The notes under the pieces: model-generated
Database searches by the model: none
The model's input: the letters and a program-made list of their open reading frames with translations, nothing else
Told to the model about the DNA's origin: nothing
From: an uncultured Clostridia bacterium
GTDB lineage: Bacteria; Bacillota; Clostridia; Oscillospirales; CAG-272
DNA length: 8,774 nucleotides
Direction of reading: 5' to 3'
Assembly: GCA_947652805.1 (NCBI GenBank)
Contig: CANTEM010000038.1
Coordinates: 1-8,774, forward strand
In this document: positions 1 to 5,720 of the stretch, piece after piece
Numbering within the stretch: the first letter of the stretch is position 1
How the letters are laid out: the number at the start of each line of letters is the position of its first letter
Made by a program: the position numbers and the translations under genes

Positions 1-38
1 CGTAGCAGAAATATCATCGCCACGCTTATCCAATACTC

Positions 39-404
39 TCAGCACCTTGTCATCACACAGTTTACGTTTGCTCTGGATGTGAGCACATCCAACATAACGA
101 GAAATTGATCAAATACATCCGTATCATCGCCGCAAATTTTCAACGCAGAATCTATATAAAGATCAGTCACATCGTGATTGCTTGCCAGAATACCGGCTAT
201 AAATCCATAAAGTGCATTTGCATCTTCCACACCGTAATATTCTGTATCAATCAGTCTGCATTGATATTTCACATCGAATTTCAGCTTATCGCCTTTTTCA
301 ATACAAACCACAGCGCCCTGAGACGACTTCAAAGAAGTATTTACCATATCAATCAACTGTTTTGTTTTGCCAGTGCCCTTCACTCCAACGATCACTTTCA
401 GCAT
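39..404 (-). CDS. Small P-loop (Walker A) protein, C-terminus apparently truncated
   Basis: This 121-residue protein starts with a short beta strand followed by a Walker A loop, GVKGTGKT (residues 7-14). A hydrophobic strand ending in Asp (LYID, Asp85) could be Walker B, so nucleotide binding is likely; the cellular role is unknown. It resembles small cytosolic P-loop proteins that are common in Clostridia and often labelled hypothetical or ATPase. The start is chosen at the second Met. GGAGGA directly abuts the upstream ATG at 410, leaving almost no spacing, but lies 6 nt from the ATG at 404. The reading frame stops abruptly after the beta-strand NVNCVMT with only Arg-Cys. From memory, relatives continue with roughly 15-25 more residues, so the end may be frameshifted or naturally short. 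A candidate own promoter and a palindrome lie just upstream, and pgi lies 160 bp upstream on the same strand. Confidence 0.8.
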   Translation of the reverse strand: MLKVIVGVKGTGKTKQLIDMVNTSLKSSQGAVVCIEKGDKLKFDVKYQCRLIDTEYYGVEDANALYGFIAGILASNHDVTDLYIDSALKICGDDTDVFDQFLVMLDVLTSRANVNCVMTRC

Positions 405-441
405 AGCCATTCCTCCGTGATTATAACAGAATAAGTACCAA

Positions 442-474
442 ACAGATGTTATTCATCTGTACACCTGTATTATA
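442..474 (-). promoter_or_regulatory. Candidate leftward promoter -10 and operator-like palindrome
   Basis: A perfect TATAAT on the minus strand (474-469) has a poor -35, TTGCAT (497-492), 17 bp upstream. Immediately downstream, near the predicted transcription start, lies the inverted repeat ACAGATG-TTATT-CATCTGT (442-460): a 7-bp stem with a 5-nt loop. It could be a repressor operator or a 5' leader hairpin of the small P-loop gene. No strong intrinsic terminator for pgi is visible in the AT-rich stretch 475-564, so some read-through from pgi is possible. Confidence 0.45.
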
Positions 475-564
475 CCGTAAATAAACAAAAAATGCAAGTG
501 AAAATCAAAGGTTTTTGTGAAGTTTCTCAAAAAGAACTGTAAATGATTGCTATAAACGTTAAAT

Positions 565-1908
565 TTATTTCATTTGCTGCTCCAGAAGCGTGCGCAGTGC
601 ATCCAAAGACGGATCCGGTTTGCCCAAAAGCGCAAACATATTGGATTTGTACGCCTCTACTCCGGGCTGGTTAAAGGGATTTACACCCAAAGTATATCCC
701 GACACACCACAAGCCAGTTCAAAGAAATATACCAGATAACCGAAGCTGTATGCGCTTCTGTCGGGGATTTCCAGAACGATATTGGGCACGCCGCCGTCAG
801 AATGGGCGCACAAAGTAGCTTCCATTGCGCAGCGATTGATCTCATGCAGATCCTTGCCGGACAGGAAGTTCATTCCGTCTGCATCTTCCAGATCCATAGG
901 AACAGGCACCTTATCGTTGGATGCATGCACATCCAGAACTGTCTCAAAAATATTGCGCATTCCCTGCTGGATCATCTGCCCCATGGAATGCAGGTCTGTG
1001 GAGAAAATGACAGACGCCGGGAAAAGTCCTTTTGCATCCTTGCCTTCCGACTCGCCGAACAGCTGCTTCCACCACTCGCCCACCATTTGCAGGCTGGGCT
1101 CATATGCAGCCAAAATTTCCGTCACCTTACCCGCACGGTACAGTATATTCCGATATGCCGCATATTTCAGGCAGTCGTTCTCTTCAAATTTTGCAGTGGT
1201 ATATGCGCGCATTGCATCTGCCGCGCCCCGCAGCATATCGTCCGTGTTGATGCCGCAGACTGCGATCGGCAAAAGCCCCACAGCAGTAAGCACGGAATAT
1301 CTTCCGCCGATATCATCGGGAATTACAAAGGTTTCATAGCCCTTGCTGTCCGCAAACTCCTTCAGCTTGCCTCTTTTTTTATCTGTTGTAACAAAGATAC
1401 GTTCTCTGGCTTCCTTCTCACCGTATTTCTTTTCCAAAAGCTCCCGGAAAATACGGAATGCCACCGCGGGTTCCGTGGTTGTGCCGGATTTGGATACCAC
1501 GTTCACGCAGATATCCTTGCCCTCACAAAGACGCAGCGTATCTGCAAGTGCAGAAGCGGAAATGCTGTTGCCTGCAAAATAAACCTCCGGCACATCCCCG
1601 TGGAGACTGTTGTAATAGTTACCCCGTACAAATTCGATCGCGGCGCGTGCGCCCAAGTAGGAGCCACCAATGCCAATTACAATCAGCACATCGCAGCTTT
1701 TTCTGATTTTTTCCGCTGCCGCCTGAATACGTGCGTACTCTTCTTTGTCATAATCCACAGGGCGGCGAATCCACCCTAAAAAGTCAGCGCCCAATCCGCT
1801 GCCCTGCTGCAGTGTTTCCAGTGCCAGTTCCACCTGAGGACGGATTCCCTCCATTTCCTCCGCCGAAACATAGCGACGAATGAATTTATCATTCAGTCTG
1901 ATAGACAT
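565..1908 (-). CDS. pgi: Glucose-6-phosphate isomerase
   Basis: This enzyme interconverts glucose 6-phosphate and fructose 6-phosphate in the cytosol, at the second step of glycolysis and in gluconeogenesis. The 447 residues match the short bacterial form (the Bacillus enzyme is about 450). The SIS-fold phosphate-binding segments are clear: GIGGSYLGARAA (79-90) and SKSGTTTEP (139-147). Family signature 1 is DDIGGRYSVLTAVG (198-211), and signature 2 lies near NPFNQPGVEAYK (410-421). By comparison with the E. coli enzyme, the catalytic residues would be Glu286 (in GESEGK), His307 and Lys421, all present. The ATG start follows GGAGG with 9-nt spacing. The gene has its own likely promoter at 1946-1974, so it need not depend on the carboxypeptidase gene 85 bp upstream. 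Nothing is broken or unusual. Confidence 0.98.
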   Translation of the reverse strand: MSIRLNDKFIRRYVSAEEMEGIRPQVELALETLQQGSGLGADFLGWIRRPVDYDKEEYARIQAAAEKIRKSCDVLIVIGIGGSYLGARAAIEFVRGNYYNSLHGDVPEVYFAGNSISASALADTLRLCEGKDICVNVVSKSGTTTEPAVAFRIFRELLEKKYGEKEARERIFVTTDKKRGKLKEFADSKGYETFVIPDDIGGRYSVLTAVGLLPIAVCGINTDDMLRGAADAMRAYTTAKFEENDCLKYAAYRNILYRAGKVTEILAAYEPSLQMVGEWWKQLFGESEGKDAKGLFPASVIFSTDLHSMGQMIQQGMRNIFETVLDVHASNDKVPVPMDLEDADGMNFLSGKDLHEINRCAMEATLCAHSDGGVPNIVLEIPDRSAYSFGYLVYFFELACGVSGYTLGVNPFNQPGVEAYKSNMFALLGKPDPSLDALRTLLEQQMK

Positions 1909-1945
1909 ACTTTACTTCCTCCGTCATAATATACTTCTACTATAT

Positions 1946-1974
1946 ATAATACAGTAATTCGACAGAGATTGCAA
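1946..1974 (-). promoter_or_regulatory. Candidate pgi promoter
   Basis: On the minus strand, TTGCAA (1974-1969) is followed after exactly 17 bp by TATTAT (1951-1946). This gives a predicted transcription start near 1939 and a leader of about 30 nt before the pgi ATG, including its GGAGG site. The 85-bp gap between the carboxypeptidase stop and the pgi start contains no convincing terminator. Confidence 0.5.
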
Positions 1975-1993
1975 GATTGTCCGACTTAAAATT

Positions 1994-3145
1994 TTAATAC
2001 AGGCAAAACTTTTTTAACATCTTCACAAGGATTCCACCGTACCCGATCTTCTTCACCGTCTGTGCAGCCAGTATATTTGCTTCGCCCAGCTCCTCGCCCT
2101 CGCAAACATACTTCACTTTTCCGATTACATCTCCTTCCCGTACCGGCGCATTGACAGATTCATCCAGCTGCGTCTGCATTTCCACTTTTTTCTCTTTTCC
2201 CTTTGGAAGCAGTACGGAAAATCCCTCTCTTGTCAGTGGAATTGCCGATTCCATTCCGCCTACCACGCTGATCTCTCCGGCGTCGCCGCCTTCGTCTGTA
2301 AAGACCGTATAATTGGCAAAGCCCCAGTCCAGCAATTGGGTCGCCGCCGCGTTCCGGATGTCTCTGGTTTCACTGCCCATGATTACAGCAATCAGATGCA
2401 TTCCATCCCGGCAGGCAGTCGCGCTGATGCAAAAGCCCGCTTTGGAGGTGGAACCGGTTTTCAGTCCTGTAGCACCGCTGTAAAACCGGATCAGCCGGTT
2501 TGTGTTGGACAAACCGAACGCCCCGTCCCGAATAGTATCCATCCAAATGGAGCTGTACTGCAAAATTGCAGGATGCTTTGTAATCAGCTCACGGGATACA
2601 AGAGCAATATCCAATGCGCTGAGGGTGTGATTCACCGCATCGTCATCCAATCCGGTTACATTTTCAAAATGAGTGCTTTCCATACCAAGCTCCGCAGCAC
2701 GCTCGTTCATCCGGTTGACAAACGCCTCTTCACTGCCGCCAACCTTTTCCGCCAGTGCCACCGCAGCATCGTTTGCAGAAGCGATTACAACGCTTTTCAG
2801 CAGATCCTCCACGATCATCTCTTCAAAGGGTTCCAGATACACCTGAGAACCGCCCATAGAAGCGGCATATTCACTGACGCTTACCTTCTCCTGGAGAGAC
2901 AGGTTTCCCTCGTCAATCGCTTCCATAATAAGAAGCAGCGTCATCACCTTTGTAACGGATGCCGGCGGCAGTGCGTCATTCGCATTTTTCGCATACAACA
3001 CCGTGCCCGTATGCGCATCCATCAGCACCGCGCTTTTCGCATCCACATCAAAGGGTTTGATATCCTCCTGCGCCGCCTGTGGTGCAACGGTCAGCACAGG
3101 CAGGATCAGCAAAAGTGCCATACATACAGAAATCCACTTTTTCAT
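1994..3145 (-). CDS. D-alanyl-D-alanine carboxypeptidase (DacF/PBP5-like, family S11), secreted
   Basis: This is a serine DD-carboxypeptidase that trims the terminal D-Ala from peptidoglycan pentapeptides outside the membrane. Of its 383 residues, residues 1-25 form a signal peptide (Lys2-Lys3, a hydrophobic core, then a likely cut near Ala24/Ala25). The three penicillin-binding motifs are intact: SVTK (63-66, nucleophile Ser63), SAN (123-125) and KTG (229-231). The S11 domain is followed by a beta-rich PBP5-type C-terminal domain (about 275-365). The protein ends in a Lys-rich amphipathic helix (about 365-383) that probably rests on the membrane surface, as in PBP5 and DacF. The open frame extends to 3268, but the upstream part encodes a charged tail without membrane character. 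The ATG at 3145 follows AAAGG/GGTGA and starts the signal peptide, so it is the better start. It is divergent from the gene at 3366. Confidence 0.95.
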   Translation of the reverse strand: MKKWISVCMALLLILPVLTVAPQAAQEDIKPFDVDAKSAVLMDAHTGTVLYAKNANDALPPASVTKVMTLLLIMEAIDEGNLSLQEKVSVSEYAASMGGSQVYLEPFEEMIVEDLLKSVVIASANDAAVALAEKVGGSEEAFVNRMNERAAELGMESTHFENVTGLDDDAVNHTLSALDIALVSRELITKHPAILQYSSIWMDTIRDGAFGLSNTNRLIRFYSGATGLKTGSTSKAGFCISATACRDGMHLIAVIMGSETRDIRNAAATQLLDWGFANYTVFTDEGGDAGEISVVGGMESAIPLTREGFSVLLPKGKEKKVEMQTQLDESVNAPVREGDVIGKVKYVCEGEELGEANILAAQTVKKIGYGGILVKMLKKFCLY

Positions 3146-3240
3146 ACAATCACCATGCCTTTCTTTCTCTGGATAAATATATGCAAAAGCAGGATGCGAA
3201 TATGCCTTTTCCGGGTGAAAGGCTCCGCTCATCCTCCGCC

Positions 3241-3269
3241 TTGACATCCGCGGTAATTTATAGTACAAT
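3241..3269 (+). promoter_or_regulatory. Strong sigma-A-type promoter driving the 3366-4795 unit
   Basis: The -35 is a perfect TTGACA (3241-3246). After 17 bp it is followed by TACAAT (3264-3269), one mismatch from consensus. The predicted start is near 3276, giving a leader of about 90 nt. A second TATAAT at 3312-3317 has no acceptable -35. The rest of the 220-bp divergent spacer (3146-3365) shows no clear promoter for the leftward carboxypeptidase gene. Confidence 0.65.
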
Positions 3270-3335
3270 AATTAAGTGTATCCCGGAAAAACCGGTTTAC
3301 AATACCTTATTTATAATTACGTAATCAATAACAGA

Positions 3336-3351
3336 GCTGTCGTCCGACAGC
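3336..3351. promoter_or_regulatory. Perfect 16-bp palindrome next to a ribosome binding site
   Basis: GCTGTCG-TC-CGACAGC is a perfect inverted repeat ending only a few bases before the ACGGAG ribosome binding site (3355-3360) of the gene at 3366. In RNA it would form a 6-bp GC-rich stem with a 4-nt loop, close enough to influence translation initiation. In DNA it could be an operator about 60-75 bp downstream of the predicted start. No run of T follows directly before the SD, so it is not a typical terminator. Confidence 0.4.
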
Positions 3352-3365
3352 GGAACGGAGTTTTT

Positions 3366-3686
3366 ATGACGGATGAAATAAAAGAAACATTAAAGGGTGC
3401 AACGGTAAAAGGCAAATTCCTGATGTACAAGGAACGTCCTCTGGTGCGCGAAGGCAACACCATCCTGTACGGCAATATGGACGATGAATATATTCTTCAA
3501 TTGATTATTATGAATGAAAAGGAAGCCGGCGGAAAAAATGTGCCGGATAAAATCATCATTCAGATTATGAAAACGGATCCTGCATTGTCCGACGGTGACA
3601 GAATTGTAAAGCAGGAGCTGCGCAGCGGTCTGTACGAAGCCTTTGAACTGGGCATGATCTGGTTGGAACGCCTGATCGGCGAATAA
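3366..3686 (+). CDS. Conserved 106-residue cytosolic protein of unknown function
   Basis: I do not recognise a characterised family. The product has no signal peptide or membrane segment. It has a charged N-terminal helix, a central beta-rich part (about 16-70) with the pattern KERPLVREGNTILYGNMDD, and a C-terminal helical part (about 78-104) ending in FELGMIWLERLI. The balanced composition and clean helix/strand alternation suggest a real small folded protein; from memory, similar proteins occur in other Clostridia. The ATG at 3366 is preferred over the open-frame start at 3276, because ACGGAG lies 5 nt upstream and the extension would begin at the predicted transcription start. It is followed within about 10 nt by the DUF3048 lipoprotein gene, so the two are almost certainly co-transcribed and perhaps translationally coupled. 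Confidence 0.9.
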   Translation: MTDEIKETLKGATVKGKFLMYKERPLVREGNTILYGNMDDEYILQLIIMNEKEAGGKNVPDKIIIQIMKTDPALSDGDRIVKQELRSGLYEAFELGMIWLERLIGE

Positions 3687-3697
3687 CGGTGATTCCC

Positions 3698-4795
3698 TTG
3701 AAAATAAGAAATATATTTCTGCTATTTCTCACAGTTGCTGTTCTGATGCTTCCCGCCTGTAAAAAGGTGGAGCAGTCGGAAGATACTACTGCCGACACAA
3801 CAGAAGAAACAACAGAACCAGAGCCCGCGAGCGATGCGCCCGCATATACCCATCCTCTCACCGGGCTTGCCTGTGAAAAAGATCTGTCCTACACGCGCCC
3901 CGTTTCCATTATGATCAACAATATCAAAGCATCCCTTCCCCAAGAGGGTATCGCCCAGGCGGATATCCTGTATGAATGTCTGGCAGAGGGTGGCATCACC
4001 CGGCTAATGGCTATTATCACCGATTACAGTGCCGTCACCCAAATTGGATCTGTGCGCAGTGCAAGAGACTATTATATTGATTTTGCCAACGGATACGACT
4101 GTATTTTCTTCCACGCAGGAGGAAGCACCTACGCCTACGATACAATGGCTGCACGCAATACCGATCACGTAGACGGCGTAAACGGTCCGGCGCATCTCTA
4201 TTCCGGAACAGGCACGTTTATCCGGGATCCCGAACGATTGAAAAAGTACAGTTCGGAGCATACTTTGATGATTCAAAACGGTGCGGGCATACAGAGTGCC
4301 ATTGACTATTATAAATTCCGCACGGAAATAAACAAAGATTATGCAGCCCCGATGCTGTTTGCCCCATGGGGTGATACCGTTTCAGGAGAAAAAGACGCGG
4401 CAGAAGTTTCCGTGGTACTGTCCAATTATCAGAAGGTAAAGTATACATATGATGCGGACAGGGGCGTTTATCTCCGGTTCCAGTATGACGGCATGCCCCA
4501 CGTGGACAGCACCACCGGAGAGCAGCTGTCCTTCACCAATGTCCTGCTTCTGTCCGCAGACTGCGGCAATATCGCCGGAGACGACAAAGGACGTATCTGG
4601 ATGGAAACCACCGGAAGCAGCAGCGGCTGGTATATTACAGGCGGCACATGCACTCCTATCACATGGAAAAAAGAGACCTTTGACAGTGTAATACAATATT
4701 ATAATGCAGACGGAAGTGAAGTGGCGTTCAACCGCGGTAAAACAATGATCAATATTGTTCCTGCTTATAATATGGATACCGTTGCTTTTCAGTAA
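3698..4795 (+). CDS. DUF3048 (YerB-like) lipoprotein
   Basis: This is a predicted membrane-anchored extracytoplasmic lipoprotein. A short Lys/Arg N-terminus and hydrophobic core end in the lipobox LPAC, with lipidated Cys21. A Thr/Glu-rich, flexible linker (about 22-50) leads to the DUF3048 domain, recognisable by HPLTGL, RPVSIMINN, ADILYECLAEGGITR and IGSVRSARDYYI, as in Bacillus YerB. The DUF3048 C-terminal part ends in a basic strand segment, FNRGKTMINIVP. The molecular function of the family is not established; a cell-envelope role is an inference. Start choice: the TTG at 3698 follows GGTGA with 5-nt spacing and gives a typical lipoprotein N-terminus (365 residues). The GTG at 3689 (368 residues) remains possible but has no good ribosome binding site. 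It is the second gene of the unit starting at 3366 and ends just before a strong hairpin. Confidence 0.93.
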   Translation: MKIRNIFLLFLTVAVLMLPACKKVEQSEDTTADTTEETTEPEPASDAPAYTHPLTGLACEKDLSYTRPVSIMINNIKASLPQEGIAQADILYECLAEGGITRLMAIITDYSAVTQIGSVRSARDYYIDFANGYDCIFFHAGGSTYAYDTMAARNTDHVDGVNGPAHLYSGTGTFIRDPERLKKYSSEHTLMIQNGAGIQSAIDYYKFRTEINKDYAAPMLFAPWGDTVSGEKDAAEVSVVLSNYQKVKYTYDADRGVYLRFQYDGMPHVDSTTGEQLSFTNVLLLSADCGNIAGDDKGRIWMETTGSSSGWYITGGTCTPITWKKETFDSVIQYYNADGSEVAFNRGKTMINIVPAYNMDTVAFQ

Positions 4796-4799
4796 ATAC

Positions 4800-4846
4800 A
4801 ACAAGAGGGAGCAAACAAGGAATATCCTTGTTTGCTCCCTCTTGTT
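4800..4846. terminator. Bidirectional intrinsic terminator with 22-bp perfect stem
   Basis: The left arm 4800-4821 and right arm 4825-4846 are perfectly complementary over 22 bp, with a 3-nt ATA loop. The GAGGGAG part of the stem is GC-rich, and the outer ends are AT-rich (AACAAG/CTTGTT), so U-rich 3' ends form in both directions. It sits 5 nt after the stop of the DUF3048 gene, and its right arm overlaps the stop codon of the converging araC-type gene by 2 nt. It therefore most likely ends both transcripts. Confidence 0.9.
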
Positions 4847-5627
4847 ATCGACTGCGGTACGCCCTGCGGAATTCCTGGGGAGATGTTTGATAGATTTTAT
4901 GAAACATCTTATTAAAATAAAAAGGGTCGGACACACCCACAGATCTTGCAATTTTAGCTATGGTTTCATTGGATGATTTCAGCCGCTCTGCTGCTAGTGA
5001 AACCCTGTATCGGTTCAAATAAGCAATGGGCGATATACCGTAATTCTTTTTAAATAAGGAATACAAACCGGACTGGGACATATGTGCTTGCTGTGCCAGC
5101 GCCGCAACACTGATTGGAAGCGGATAATTCTCTTCAATATACTTGATTACAGGCTTCAGCGCCCTGTAGCACTGGTCCTTTTTCGGTTTTGCATCCGCAA
5201 GCAGCATCTCCAGAATCTGATAGCAACAAATATACTGCCTGAAAATATCATCAGAAGCAAATAACGCATCAAACAATACATCCAACTTCCCTGTCATGAC
5301 GGGCAGCAGAGGAAATTCATATAAATCCTCCAGGGCGTATGTGTTGTTCACCAGAACATCCAAAAAAATCCACCGACAGCGCATACGTCCCCCGTCAGGA
5401 TCGGCATGGTGCACAATGGTTTGCTGCATACCGGAGGGTGCGACAAAAAAGCCCCCGCAGCCCGTTGATTTTAAAGACTGATTTCCAAGGGCAATGTCAT
5501 AACTTCCCTCCTGTGCCTGTACAACGGACAGCCACGGCAGAATCTTTACATGCTGTACGCCGTCCATATCCGCTGCATCCAGCGCATCTTTTCTGAAATA
5601 GCGTATATCAATTTTTTCAAGCTTCAT
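4845..5627 (-). CDS. AraC-family transcriptional regulator of the divergent glycyl radical operon
   Basis: This is a 260-residue, two-domain regulator. The N-terminal half (about 25-115) looks like the cupin-type AraC ligand-binding domain, with GGFFVAPSGMQQTIVHH and RWIFLDVLVN. The C-terminal half is the AraC DNA-binding domain. Helix-turn-helix 1 is around 174-195 (VAALAQQAHMSQSGLYSLFK), and helix-turn-helix 2 is around 222-244 (IAKIARSVGVSDPFYFNKMF), followed by the family hallmark YQTSPQEFRRAYR. The ATG at 5627 is chosen because GGGTGA lies 5 nt upstream; the longer frame to 5666 would run through the likely promoter. Its divergent arrangement with the enzyme/activase operon makes it the probable regulator of that operon, responding to the enzyme's substrate or a related compound. 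The ligand is unknown. Its mRNA would end at the shared hairpin at 4800-4846. Confidence 0.95.
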   Translation of the reverse strand: MKLEKIDIRYFRKDALDAADMDGVQHVKILPWLSVVQAQEGSYDIALGNQSLKSTGCGGFFVAPSGMQQTIVHHADPDGGRMRCRWIFLDVLVNNTYALEDLYEFPLLPVMTGKLDVLFDALFASDDIFRQYICCYQILEMLLADAKPKKDQCYRALKPVIKYIEENYPLPISVAALAQQAHMSQSGLYSLFKKNYGISPIAYLNRYRVSLAAERLKSSNETIAKIARSVGVSDPFYFNKMFHKIYQTSPQEFRRAYRSR

Positions 5628-5645
5628 TTGTATCACCCGTGTAGT

Positions 5646-5673
5646 ATTATACAGGTATTTATACAAAAATCAA
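5646..5673 (-). promoter_or_regulatory. Candidate promoter of the araC-type gene
   Basis: On the minus strand, TTGATT (5673-5668) is followed after 16 bp by a perfect TATAAT (5651-5646). The predicted start lies near 5639, leaving a leader of about 12 nt that is mostly the GGGTGA ribosome binding site. The spacer contains the first TATTTATA repeat, so a bound regulator would probably repress its own gene. Confidence 0.55.
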
Positions 5674-5685
5674 TGGATATTTATA
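5656..5685. promoter_or_regulatory. Tandem TATTTATA repeats, candidate AraC-type operator
   Basis: The octamer TATTTATA occurs at 5656-5663 and 5678-5685 in the same orientation, 22 bp apart start to start, or about two helical turns. AraC-family dimers usually bind such same-face direct repeats. The second copy overlaps the -35 of the rightward promoter, the position used by many AraC-type activators. The first lies inside the promoter of the regulator gene. The region is AT-rich, so chance recurrence is possible. Confidence 0.4.
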
Positions 5686-5702
5686 TTTTTATCCAGTATA
5701 AT
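5674..5702 (+). promoter_or_regulatory. Candidate promoter of the glycyl radical enzyme operon
   Basis: A weak -35, TGGATA (5674-5679), is followed after 17 bp by a perfect TATAAT (5697-5702). The predicted start is near 5709, at the front of the GAGGTGAG ribosome binding site (5709-5716), so the leader would be only about 12 nt. A poor -35 paired with an ideal -10 is typical of promoters that need an activator. The -35 lies directly back to back with that of the regulator gene. Confidence 0.55.
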
Positions 5703-5720
5703 TGCATTGAGGTGAGAAAC

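Noticed and set aside
574..1779. Long plus-strand open frame of 401 residues opposite pgi
   Set aside because: It is a shadow of pgi on the other strand: Cys/His/Gln-rich, no ribosome binding site, no recognisable domain.
2336..3244. Plus-strand open frame of 302 residues opposite the carboxypeptidase gene
   Set aside because: Composition is rich in His/Arg/Cys/Gln and unlike a folded protein; the opposite strand has all three penicillin-binding motifs.
3146..3268. Upstream extension of the carboxypeptidase by 41 residues
   Set aside because: It would bury the signal peptide internally; the ATG at 3145 gives a normal secreted N-terminus with an upstream ribosome binding site.
3276..3365. 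Riboswitch or attenuator in the leader of the 3366 gene
   Set aside because: Only small hairpins are visible, and I recognise no conserved aptamer core or terminator/antiterminator pair.
5550..5720. N-terminal extension of the glycyl radical enzyme by 57 residues, which could have been read as a targeting peptide
   Set aside because: It would overlap the regulator gene and cross both promoters; GAGGTGAG directly before the ATG at 5721 sets the start.
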